Below the pieces are notes generated by a model, which worked only from the letters and a program-made list of their open reading frames with translations, was not told the origin of the DNA and searched no databases. Shown here piece by piece: positions 1 through 5,546 of a stretch of 6,024 bases of DNA. A program made the translations under genes and the position numbers. The stretch lies in the NCBI GenBank assembly GCA_022759345.1, contig JAEMPK010000186.1, positions 1 through 6,024 of the forward strand, given 5' to 3'. Positions within the stretch are counted from its first letter, which is position 1; each line of letters begins with the position of its first letter. The DNA is from Pyrobaculum sp. (GTDB taxonomy: Archaea; Thermoproteota; Thermoprotei; Thermoproteales; Thermoproteaceae).

Positions 1-858
1 CCCGTAGACGGCGAATCTGTGAAGAGGATAGTGGAGGCGGTGAAGGCCGCTGTCACGGCTATGCAGGATGGGAAGCCGCCGGCTGGCGTCCAGCCGCGGG
101 AGGTTGTTGTAGACGACGTCAAGGTGACGAGCTTTAGCCTTGGCGCCGCGCCGCATCTAGCAGTGGTTAGTAGGGTAAACTCAGCATCGGACGACATTCC
201 GCTGTGGGTCGCCAGGCAAATAGACACAGATGTTTACATCCTCGTAGATGCACAAAACAAGTTCGACGGACCTGTGCGATGGAGTGATAGAGACGTGAAG
301 GCTCTTTCGGCAGCTATGTCGACCCTATACGAGACGCCGCTGTGTAAGTCCTTCTCCATAGGCATAGGGAAGGTCGACGCGGGATATCTAGACCCGTTGG
401 GGCTTGAAATAGGGCCGGCCGGCGTCTCAGCCATAGTGAACGAGTGCGACGGCGTCAGAGGGCTACTTGTGGTATTTGACGGCAACAACCTAGACACAGG
501 TCTATACAGAAGAATCTTAGAGAGATACGAGCCGAGGGGATACCGCGTGGTGGAGGTGGCAACCACGGATACGCATAGAGCCACGGGCATTGGACTCGGC
601 CGCGGCTACAGAATCGTGGGAGAACATATAGAACACAGCCGCATATTGGAGGCCGTGGATAAAGCCGTGGCCGAGGCTGAGAAGATGCTTGGCACGCATC
701 CAGTCTCCTATCAGAGGATTGAAGTAGAGACGAGGGTGCTGGGGGAGGGGGGGTTCCAGAAAATTCAATCAGCCGTAAAGATGTACAAAAGAGCTGGGAG
801 TCTTGTGATCTCTGCGGTGTTTCTGGCGCCTATCTTGTTGATTCTGCTTTTTGCATAA
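1..858 (+). CDS. DUF2070-like membrane protein, C-terminal part (5' end outside window)
   Basis: Probable 3' portion of a gene for an archaeal membrane protein of the DUF2070 type, a family I recall as predicted membrane-associated lipid hydrolases related to neutral ceramidase. The reading frame is open to the first base (Pro-Val-Asp-Gly-Glu-Ser precede the GTG at 19), so the GTG at 19 is probably internal. Counting from that GTG, the visible part is a soluble alpha/beta-like domain with short polar motifs: LVDAQN at 75-80, GPAGVSA at 132-138, VFDGNN at 152-157 and TTDTH at 182-186. One hydrophobic helix at about 260-278 ends the protein. As I recall the family, the first motif is usually Asp-Ala-His-Asn; here His is replaced by Gln. 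No function is demonstrated. The family call is from motif memory and moderate; that the gene is partial is likely, since family members are much longer than 279 residues and have several N-terminal membrane helices. Confidence 0.6.
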   Translation, partial: PVDGESVKRIVEAVKAAVTAMQDGKPPAGVQPREVVVDDVKVTSFSLGAAPHLAVVSRVNSASDDIPLWVARQIDTDVYILVDAQNKFDGPVRWSDRDVKALSAAMSTLYETPLCKSFSIGIGKVDAGYLDPLGLEIGPAGVSAIVNECDGVRGLLVVFDGNNLDTGLYRRILERYEPRGYRVVEVATTDTHRATGIGLGRGYRIVGEHIEHSRILEAVDKAVAEAEKMLGTHPVSYQRIEVETRVLGEGGFQKIQSAVKMYKRAGSLVISAVFLAPILLILLFA

Positions 859-860
859 GG

Positions 861-869
861 TTTATATAT
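861..869 (+). promoter_or_regulatory. TATA box of the small helical protein gene
   Basis: TTTATATAT lies in the 29-base gap after the preceding stop codon, centred 23 bases before the ATG at 888. That spacing puts the expected transcription start at or next to the start codon, which implies a leaderless mRNA. No GGAGG-like ribosome site precedes the ATG. The gene therefore probably has its own promoter despite lying close behind a gene on the same strand. Confidence 0.7.
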
Positions 870-887
870 CGATACCGCAGGTCTGTC

Positions 888-1352
888 ATGTCTCATAAAA
901 CTCCGACGTCGGAAGCCGTTCTCGAGTACCTGGAGTCTATGATAGAGAGACTGGATCAGTGGGTGAAGGAACAGGAAAGGCAGATACGTGAGCTGGAGTC
1001 CCACGGAGACGCCATGAAGGTTGCAGACAGACTAGAGCTCCTCTACTCGGCCCAGGCCATGCTGGGCTACATCGCCCGCGTCTTGAAGGACTTCGAGTCG
1101 TGGCTGAGCAACCCCGTGGTTACCTCTGTGATGCCGGAGGACATGCTTAGGCGTCTTGAGGCGATGTTGAGAGAGGTGGCGATTAAATTCATCCAGGTGG
1201 ACATCGCGCATACGTCTGAGTATAAAGACCTCCTCACTAAGTTCGCCAAGGAGGGCAAAGTGCCCAGCGTCTTGATGCTGTACATTCAGCAGAAGCCCCA
1301 GATGCCTCAGAGGAGAAGGGGCGAGGAGGGCGAGACGCCCCGTTTCTTCTAA
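888..1352 (+). CDS. Small all-helical archaeal protein, possibly DUF2153
   Basis: Encodes 154 residues with no cysteine, no signal peptide and no membrane segment, so it is probably cytoplasmic. Predicted by eye to be almost wholly alpha-helical: a heptad-like amphipathic stretch at about 8-38 rich in Glu, Arg and Leu, a second helix at about 41-74 (ending near FESWL), a third at about 83-122, and a short helix at 126-135. The last 19 residues are Pro/Gln/Arg/Glu-rich and probably disordered. It resembles DUF2153, an archaeal family of unknown function, but this is recalled rather than searched. The ATG at 888 fits the TATA box 23 bases upstream. Its stop codon interlocks with that of the methyltransferase gene on the opposite strand (CTAA, 1349-1352). 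The coiled-coil character suggests protein-protein contact; no function is assigned. Confidence 0.8.
   Translation: MSHKTPTSEAVLEYLESMIERLDQWVKEQERQIRELESHGDAMKVADRLELLYSAQAMLGYIARVLKDFESWLSNPVVTSVMPEDMLRRLEAMLREVAIKFIQVDIAHTSEYKDLLTKFAKEGKVPSVLMLYIQQKPQMPQRRRGEEGETPRFF
1328..1347. terminator. Possible terminator hairpin at a convergent gene junction
   Basis: GGGCG (1328-1332), loop AGA, CGCCC (1336-1340) forms a five-pair GC stem. It is followed on the + strand by GTTTCTT, just before the stop of the helical protein gene. An alternative six-pair stem uses GGGGCG (1318-1323) with CGCCCC (1336-1341). Archaeal termination normally depends on T-runs rather than hairpins, and the bases also encode the charged protein tail, so this is only a candidate. 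Confidence 0.25.
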
Positions 1353-2173
1353 GGCGGCTTGTACACATCCACACGCACTTTGTAGACGCCGGGGGCGTAA
1401 TCTCTCACTATCCTCTTGCCAATAATTTGGCAATCGGGGCAGACGTTTTTTACTATCTCTTCGGCATCTCTGTAGGGGTCCTCCTCCCTCCCCAGGTGGT
1501 AGAAGTGGACCACGCCGCCTCTCTCGAGGCATTGGAAAGCCAAGGGGAGGTATTTGTAGGCGCCTAGAGGCAGGGTCATCAACACTCTGTCAAACTTCCC
1601 CCTGAACAATGGGGCCACTGCGGCGACGTCTCCATGTACAGCCACGGCGTTTTTTATCTTGTTGATCTTGAAGTTCTCCACAATGTATTTGAAACCCCAG
1701 GGGTTGAGCTCCACAGCCACGATAAGCTTAGGTCTTGCAAATTTGGCGATGGCAATGGCGTAGGGCCCGACTCCTGCGAAGAGGTACAAGACCCTCTCGC
1801 CCTCGCCTACTTTCTTCGCGATGTCTAACCTATCGGTTTGATCCCGCGATGAGAAATAAACCTTTGTGGGATCGACTTTTATGTAGTAGCCATGTTCCTT
1901 GTGTAAAACCTCCGTGGGTCCCTCTATTAAGACTTCGAAGTTGTAAAGCCTATAGTCGCCTGTGCGGCCGCCTAGCTTCCTCAACACCGCCTTGACGTGT
2001 TTATTAGCCGCAGTTATCGCCCTGGCGATTTCGTACTTATACTCCTCCAGCTCCTCGGGGATTTCAACCACAGCGACGGCGCCTCCTCTAGAGCCTATGA
2101 TTTCGAAAGACGTGGGAACCCTCTCCATCAGACTAGGAGGCACCACGCCCTCTAAGCGACGTTTAAGCGACAC
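1349..2173 (-). CDS. Trm5-like class I SAM tRNA methyltransferase lacking the D1 domain
   Basis: Probable SAM-dependent enzyme of the Trm5/TYW2 group, which modifies guanosine-37 (or wyosine intermediates) in tRNA. Residues 8-118 match the D2 region (VPPSLMERVP, then EIPEELEEYK) and 119-274 the Rossmann D3 domain. SAM motif I is LFAGVGPYA at 131-139, the acidic residue after strand 2 is E155, and the tail YAPGVYKVRVDV at 259-270 is typical. At 274 residues it lacks the roughly 65-residue N-terminal D1 tRNA-elbow domain of full-length Trm5 (about 336 residues in Methanocaldococcus). Two key positions differ: YFSSRDQTDR (106-115) has D114 where the general-base Glu is expected, and MTLP (199-202) has T200 in place of the Asn of the NLP motif. 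The GTG at 2173 is the only start before an in-frame stop at 2195-2197. It may be Trm5, a wyosine-pathway paralogue or a divergent enzyme; the superfamily call is strong, the exact reaction is not. Confidence 0.85.
   Translation of the reverse strand: MSLKRRLEGVVPPSLMERVPTSFEIIGSRGGAVAVVEIPEELEEYKYEIARAITAANKHVKAVLRKLGGRTGDYRLYNFEVLIEGPTEVLHKEHGYYIKVDPTKVYFSSRDQTDRLDIAKKVGEGERVLYLFAGVGPYAIAIAKFARPKLIVAVELNPWGFKYIVENFKINKIKNAVAVHGDVAAVAPLFRGKFDRVLMTLPLGAYKYLPLAFQCLERGGVVHFYHLGREEDPYRDAEEIVKNVCPDCQIIGKRIVRDYAPGVYKVRVDVYKPP
1446..1451 (+). terminator. T6 run, candidate terminator for the helical protein gene
   Basis: A run of six T on the + strand lies about 95 bases past the stop at 1352, followed by more pyrimidines (ACTATCTCTT). 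Archaeal RNA polymerase stops at such T-runs. It lies inside the opposing methyltransferase gene, so use of this site would give an mRNA tail antisense to that gene. The run also encodes part of that protein, so its role is uncertain. Confidence 0.3.
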
Positions 2174-2191
2174 CGGAAGATAACTATGCCG

Positions 2192-2200
2192 ATATTAAAA
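2192..2200 (-). promoter_or_regulatory. TATA box of the Trm5-like gene
   Basis: On the minus strand TTTTAATAT is centred 23 bases before the GTG at 2173, the spacing seen at the other genes here. It implies a leaderless mRNA and supports this GTG. It is about 100 bases from the radA TATA box, so these two divergent genes have separate promoters. Confidence 0.6.
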
Positions 2201-2290
2201 TCTGCCCCTGACCCACTCCTCACGGCTCGGCTTGGTAAGTTCTCGTCATCGTGTGGCGTTTGTTGCTGAGGTTAAAATTATTGCCACCAT
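2201..2290. other. Spacer between divergent promoters, no gene seen
   Basis: This is the centre of the longest gap in the window (2174-2322). I see no tRNA, no complete C/D-box set, no convincing inverted repeat and no ORF worth calling. A TTAAAATTA stretch near 2273-2281 could be a second TATA-like element for radA with a start point near 2302, but the stronger box at 2291-2305 fits the start codon better. Confidence 0.4.
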
Positions 2291-2305
2291 TAAAAATATA
2301 TATTT
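2291..2305 (+). promoter_or_regulatory. TATA box of radA
   Basis: TAAAAATATATATTT is an A/T block whose centre lies about 25 bases before the GTG at 2323. The expected transcription start is therefore on that codon (leaderless). This decides the radA start: a GTG in the same frame at 2251 lies upstream of the TATA box and would not be on the transcript. Confidence 0.75.
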
Positions 2306-2322
2306 CAGGCCCTCTCTTTTCC

Positions 2323-3318
2323 GTGTCTTCGAAGAAGAAGAAGACAGATGCCGAGGTGGCTCAGGCCACTGTAGAGGTCAACCCTGAGCTTGACGTAGAG
2401 GAGCTGGAGGGCATTGGGAAAGTTACGGGGGCGAAGTTAAAGGAGAAGGGGTACTACACGATACGTGACGTTGCCTTCGCCTCCGTGAAGGAGTTGGCGG
2501 AGATCATAGGTAACGAGGAGCGGGCCGCGCAGATTATAGAGGCGGCGAGGAAGATGCTGGGGCTTCACTCCTTTATCTCGGCGCTTGAGGTGTACGAGAG
2601 GCGGAAGAAGATTCGGCGCATCTCTACGGGCGTCAGGTCGCTGGACGAGCTTCTGGGCGGCGGCATAGAGACTAGAGCTGTGACTGAGATAGTGGGCGAG
2701 TTCGGCTCTGGGAAGACTCAGCTTTGCCATCAGTTGGCTGTGATGGTGCAGTTGCCCGAGGAGCGGGGTGGGCTCGGGGCGAAGGCCATATACATAGACA
2801 CCGAGAACACCTTTAGGCCGGAACGGATTATGCAAATAGCGAGGGCGAGAGGCGCCGACCCCGACCAGGCTCTGCACAACATCTTCTACGCCAGGGCCTA
2901 CAGCTCAGATCACCAGATGATTCTTGTTGAGCAGGCTAAGCAAATAATCAAGCAACACAACGTAGCCCTTCTGGTGGTGGATTCTGTAATTGCGCATTTC
3001 CGCTCCGAGTTCCCCGGCCGGGAGAACCTGGCCGAGAGACAACAGAAGCTGAACAAACACGTGGCAGATCTCCTGAGGCTTGCCGACGCGTACGACGTCG
3101 CTGTCGTAATTACGAACCAGGTGATGGCTCAGCCGGACGTGTTCTTCGGGAACCCGTTGAGGCCTGCGGGAGGCAACATACTCGCACACGGCGCCACCTA
3201 CCGCATATGGCTCCGTAAGAGCAAGGAAAATATCAGGATAGCCAAGATATTCGACAGTCCTTACCATCCCGAGGGCGAGGTCTCCTTTAGAATAACCGAG
3301 GAGGGACTCGTCGACTAA
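2323..3318 (+). CDS. radA: DNA repair and recombination protein RadA
   Basis: Archaeal Rad51/RecA-family recombinase that forms ATP-dependent filaments on single-stranded DNA and drives homologous pairing and strand exchange. At 331 residues it has full family length. Order of parts: basic N-terminus (SSKKKK), helix-hairpin-helix DNA-binding domain at about 22-80 (IGKVTGAKLKEKG), the F84-I-S-A87 polymerisation motif that docks into the neighbouring subunit, Walker A GEFGSGKT at 125-132, catalytic Glu in DTE at 159-161, Walker B LLVVD at 216-220, loop L1 near 227-240 and loop L2 near 268-290. All key residues are intact. The GTG at 2323 is chosen because a longer reading from 2251 would translate the TATA box and add a 24-residue hydrophobic extension absent from RadA as I know it. 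The gene stands alone with its own promoter. Its stop interlocks with that of the 194-residue gene opposite. Confidence 0.97.
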   Translation: MSSKKKKTDAEVAQATVEVNPELDVEELEGIGKVTGAKLKEKGYYTIRDVAFASVKELAEIIGNEERAAQIIEAARKMLGLHSFISALEVYERRKKIRRISTGVRSLDELLGGGIETRAVTEIVGEFGSGKTQLCHQLAVMVQLPEERGGLGAKAIYIDTENTFRPERIMQIARARGADPDQALHNIFYARAYSSDHQMILVEQAKQIIKQHNVALLVVDSVIAHFRSEFPGRENLAERQQKLNKHVADLLRLADAYDVAVVITNQVMAQPDVFFGNPLRPAGGNILAHGATYRIWLRKSKENIRIAKIFDSPYHPEGEVSFRITEEGLVD

Positions 3319-3899
3319 AACATCAACATCAGCCAGTTGTATATCGGCAGAAACTTGAAGTTAGCCGTTGCGAAATCCCAGAAACTTCTATACTTTTCAT
3401 AGATTGGGTGAGACGACAGCTGTGTAACTAGCCGCAGGGCCTCTGAGACGTGACCCGCCACTGCCAGGCTGACGGAGACGTCGGTTGCGAAGGTTCTGAC
3501 CACTGTGTAGAGTAGCGTCTCGCCTTCCACCACCTCTACCCGAGCCCTCTCGAGCAGTAACGTAGGAGCTACCCTAGCGATCAAGACGTCTACTAGGCGG
3601 TTTAGCAACGCCAGAGACAGCTCATAGACGAGCTCCTCCTGTTTGACGTCTGGAGGGATGGCCCATATCTCCATCAACTGAGGGTCGGTCAAGGCGTGGG
3701 CCACGGCGACTTCCCGCAACACAGCGTAGCTGTTTAGGGGTAGCGAGACCTTGAGCGCGTAGACGTCGCCGATTTCTAGTCTTGTCTCCTCTGCGCCTAC
3801 GATGACGAGATCGATCGGAGGAGGGCCAAGCGATTCGATGAGCTCCTTGACTCTCTTCAGCGTAGGTTCGTCAACCTCGCGTAGGACTAAGAACTCCAC
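3315..3899 (-). CDS. Unrecognised 194-residue protein
   Basis: I do not recognise this protein. It has 194 residues, no cysteine, no signal peptide and no clear membrane segment, although the last 15 residues are hydrophobic and aromatic (FLPIYNWLMLMF). The N-terminal third alternates hydrophobic and charged residues in a strand-helix-strand style (EFLVLREVDE, LVIVGAEETR, VYALKVSLPL). The middle (87-160) is rich in Leu, Val and Ala and probably helical. The coding case is good: a TATA box 24 bases upstream, a GTG that is the only usable start after an in-frame TGA at 3909-3911, and no internal stop over 194 codons while both ends fit tightly against real genes. It is head-to-head with the radical SAM gene from what looks like one shared promoter, and tail-to-tail with radA. 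Shared control with the radical SAM gene is an inference; no function is proposed. Confidence 0.8.
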   Translation of the reverse strand: MEFLVLREVDEPTLKRVKELIESLGPPPIDLVIVGAEETRLEIGDVYALKVSLPLNSYAVLREVAVAHALTDPQLMEIWAIPPDVKQEELVYELSLALLNRLVDVLIARVAPTLLLERARVEVVEGETLLYTVVRTFATDVSVSLAVAGHVSEALRLVTQLSSHPIYEKYRSFWDFATANFKFLPIYNWLMLMF

Positions 3900-3918
3900 G
3901 GAGGCATCTCAGTCAAAA

Positions 3919-3927
3919 CTTATAAAG
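3919..3927. promoter_or_regulatory. Shared, near-palindromic TATA box for two divergent genes
   Basis: CTTATAAAG, with the perfect palindrome TTATAA at 3920-3925, is the only TATA-like element in the 48-base gap between the starts at 3899 (-) and 3948 (+). The palindrome centre is 25.5 bases from the + start and 23.5 from the - start, so it suits leaderless transcription both ways. Upstream of it in the + direction is a purine-rich CAAAA (3914-3918) that could be a BRE; on the minus strand the matching bases are pyrimidines, which predicts stronger firing toward the radical SAM gene. Confidence 0.65.
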
Positions 3928-3947
3928 GAAATACGCTGGACAATAGT

Positions 3948-5546
3948 ATGCCGTCTCCTCGCTTTGACGTGGTTTTAACCGCGGATAGATCTATGATGTC
4001 GAATTACCATAGGAAGGAGTTTTTGGGCTTCGGCACGACCGGGCCCATCTTTGTAGATCTTCCGTTCGGCCTTTCTGAGAGGTTTCACTCGTTCCTCTTC
4101 GCGCCTAAGCTTAAGACTGATAAGTGGGGCAGGCCCGTCGAGGCTCCTTACGGCATGAGAAAAATAGAGGCGAAGCTGTTAGACGCCGGCATAAACGCCG
4201 CGGTGATCGACCCAGACCACGTCCATAAACACATCCCACGGGCGAAGGTGCTCATGTTGAGCCACCACGACTACTTCGGGCTGAACCCGCCGAGTAGCAC
4301 TTGGGCCGTCATAGTCGGCAAGGAGCCCATGAACGCCTACTTCTTTAGACGCTTTATGGAGCGCATCGCGCCTCTGATCAAAGACGCAAAGGCGAAAAAC
4401 GGGCTGAAGGTCATCGCGGGCGGGCCAGCCGCGTGGCAGTGGCTCTACTACCCAGAGCTCGTGGAGAGGTGGGGCATAGACACGATATTCGACGGAGAGG
4501 GAGAGAAGCTTATAGTCGACCTCGTGAAACGCGCCCTAGACGGCGAGCCTCTTCCTAAATACGTCTACGTCGGCGTCCAGGAGGCGCCGAGCCTCGACGA
4601 GATCGCCACAATAAGGTACCCAAGCATCAACGGGCTTGTGGAGATCGGGAGGGGGTGTCCAAGGGGCTGTGCCTTCTGCCCTGTGACTCTGAGGGCCTTG
4701 AGGTGGTACCCGTTGGAAAAAATCGAGCAGGAGCTTAAGGTCAACAAGGAGGCGGGCATAGTGGACGGGCTGTTGCATGCAGACGAGGTGCCGCTCTACG
4801 GCTCAACCGGCGTGGAGCCTAACCCAGAGAAGCTGATCGCACTTCACAAACTCGCGAAGCGGTACTACAGAAAGGTGGGCTGGAGTCACAGCACGCTCGT
4901 CGCCGTGTATCACGGCGAGAAGAAGATGGGGAAGCTCTTTACTAAACTATCTGAGATCATTTTAGACGAACACCAAGACTGGTGGGGGGCTCAGATAGGG
5001 CTTGAGACTGGATCCATACGGCTGGCTCGTAAAATAATGCCGGGCAAGGCGGCGCCGTACAAGATAGATCAATGGCACGACATAGTAGTGGAGGCCGCCG
5101 CGATTATGCACGAGATACGCCTAATACCGGCCATCACTTTGATAGTGGGACTTCCCGATGAGCAGCCAGATGACGTGGTGGAGACTATAGAACTAGTGGA
5201 GCGCCTTAGACCCTACAGAAGTTTGATCGTCCCCTTGTTCTACGTACCGATGAGCCACGTAAGGAGCGAAAAGACTGGTTGGCTTGATAAAGTTAACCTC
5301 TATCCAGAACATATAGATCTGCTTAAGACAGTGGCTAGACACTCCATATACTGGGCAAAGGACATAGTAAACAAGTTCTACTTCAAAGGGCCTCGGTACA
5401 CAGTGGTAAAGCTACTCGTTAACTACTTTATAGGCTATGTGGAAAAGAGGCTAAATAAGATCGAGGAAGACGTGGAGCATTACAAAGAGATGCTCCGGCA
5501 GGCTAGGGCAGCTTCGAGAAAAGAAGTCTTAGTATTCTCCAACTAG
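3948..5546 (+). CDS. Radical SAM protein of unknown substrate
   Basis: A 532-residue enzyme of the archaeal COG1032-like radical SAM type. C237, C241 and C244 in GCPRGCAFC form the CxxxCxxC site for the 4Fe-4S cluster that cleaves SAM to a radical. The core runs from about 225 to 450 with GLETGS at 351-356 and GLPDE at 401-405, both usual radical SAM landmarks. The N-terminal 200 residues look like the Rossmann-type domain that often binds cobalamin in relatives (VDLPFG near 36-41, HHDYFGLNPP at 106-115, GGPAAWQW at 158-165, DGEGE at 182-186), but no DxHxxG cobalamin motif is present. The C-terminal 35 residues are a charged helix, possibly a coiled coil. These three are the only cysteines, so no auxiliary cluster is expected. 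The ATG at 3948 follows the shared TATA box by about 25 bases. Substrate unknown: lipid, tRNA or cofactor modification are all possible. Confidence 0.9.
   Translation: MPSPRFDVVLTADRSMMSNYHRKEFLGFGTTGPIFVDLPFGLSERFHSFLFAPKLKTDKWGRPVEAPYGMRKIEAKLLDAGINAAVIDPDHVHKHIPRAKVLMLSHHDYFGLNPPSSTWAVIVGKEPMNAYFFRRFMERIAPLIKDAKAKNGLKVIAGGPAAWQWLYYPELVERWGIDTIFDGEGEKLIVDLVKRALDGEPLPKYVYVGVQEAPSLDEIATIRYPSINGLVEIGRGCPRGCAFCPVTLRALRWYPLEKIEQELKVNKEAGIVDGLLHADEVPLYGSTGVEPNPEKLIALHKLAKRYYRKVGWSHSTLVAVYHGEKKMGKLFTKLSEIILDEHQDWWGAQIGLETGSIRLARKIMPGKAAPYKIDQWHDIVVEAAAIMHEIRLIPAITLIVGLPDEQPDDVVETIELVERLRPYRSLIVPLFYVPMSHVRSEKTGWLDKVNLYPEHIDLLKTVARHSIYWAKDIVNKFYFKGPRYTVVKLLVNYFIGYVEKRLNKIEEDVEHYKEMLRQARAASRKEVLVFSN
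5516..5525 (-). terminator. T-rich stretch after the cysteine-rich gene, minus strand
   Basis: On the minus strand ACTTCTTTTC lies about 18-27 bases past the stop at 5543 and could end that transcript. It is the mirror of the T-rich stretch on the other side of the junction. It also encodes part of the Arg/Lys-rich tail of the radical SAM protein, so support is weak. Confidence 0.25.

Noticed and set aside
411..424. GGCCGGCCGGC short GC palindrome
   Set aside because: It encodes Gly-Pro-Ala-Gly in a conserved-looking motif and is explained by codon choice; no repeat of it elsewhere suggests a site.
1032..1532. 166-codon open frame on the minus strand across the helical protein gene and the junction
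   Set aside because: It is antisense to two better-supported genes, gives an Arg/Leu/Pro-rich product with no recognisable motif and has no TATA box at the right distance.
2201..2290. Possible C/D-box small RNA in the gap before radA
   Set aside because: CTGA occurs twice on the + strand and a box C-like ACGATGA with one mismatch on the minus strand, but no strand carries boxes C and D in the right order and spacing.
2251..2322. Hydrophobic 24-residue N-terminal extension of RadA as a signal peptide
   Set aside because: It translates the TATA box region, and RadA is a cytoplasmic DNA-binding protein.
2437..2877. 146-codon open frame on the minus strand inside radA
   Set aside because: Shadow of radA: the opposite strand is an intact recombinase with all motifs, and the antisense product is Leu/Arg/Pro-rich without family features.
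2905..3267. 120-codon open frame on the minus strand inside radA
   Set aside because: Antisense to the conserved L1/L2 region of RadA; no promoter and no recognisable product.
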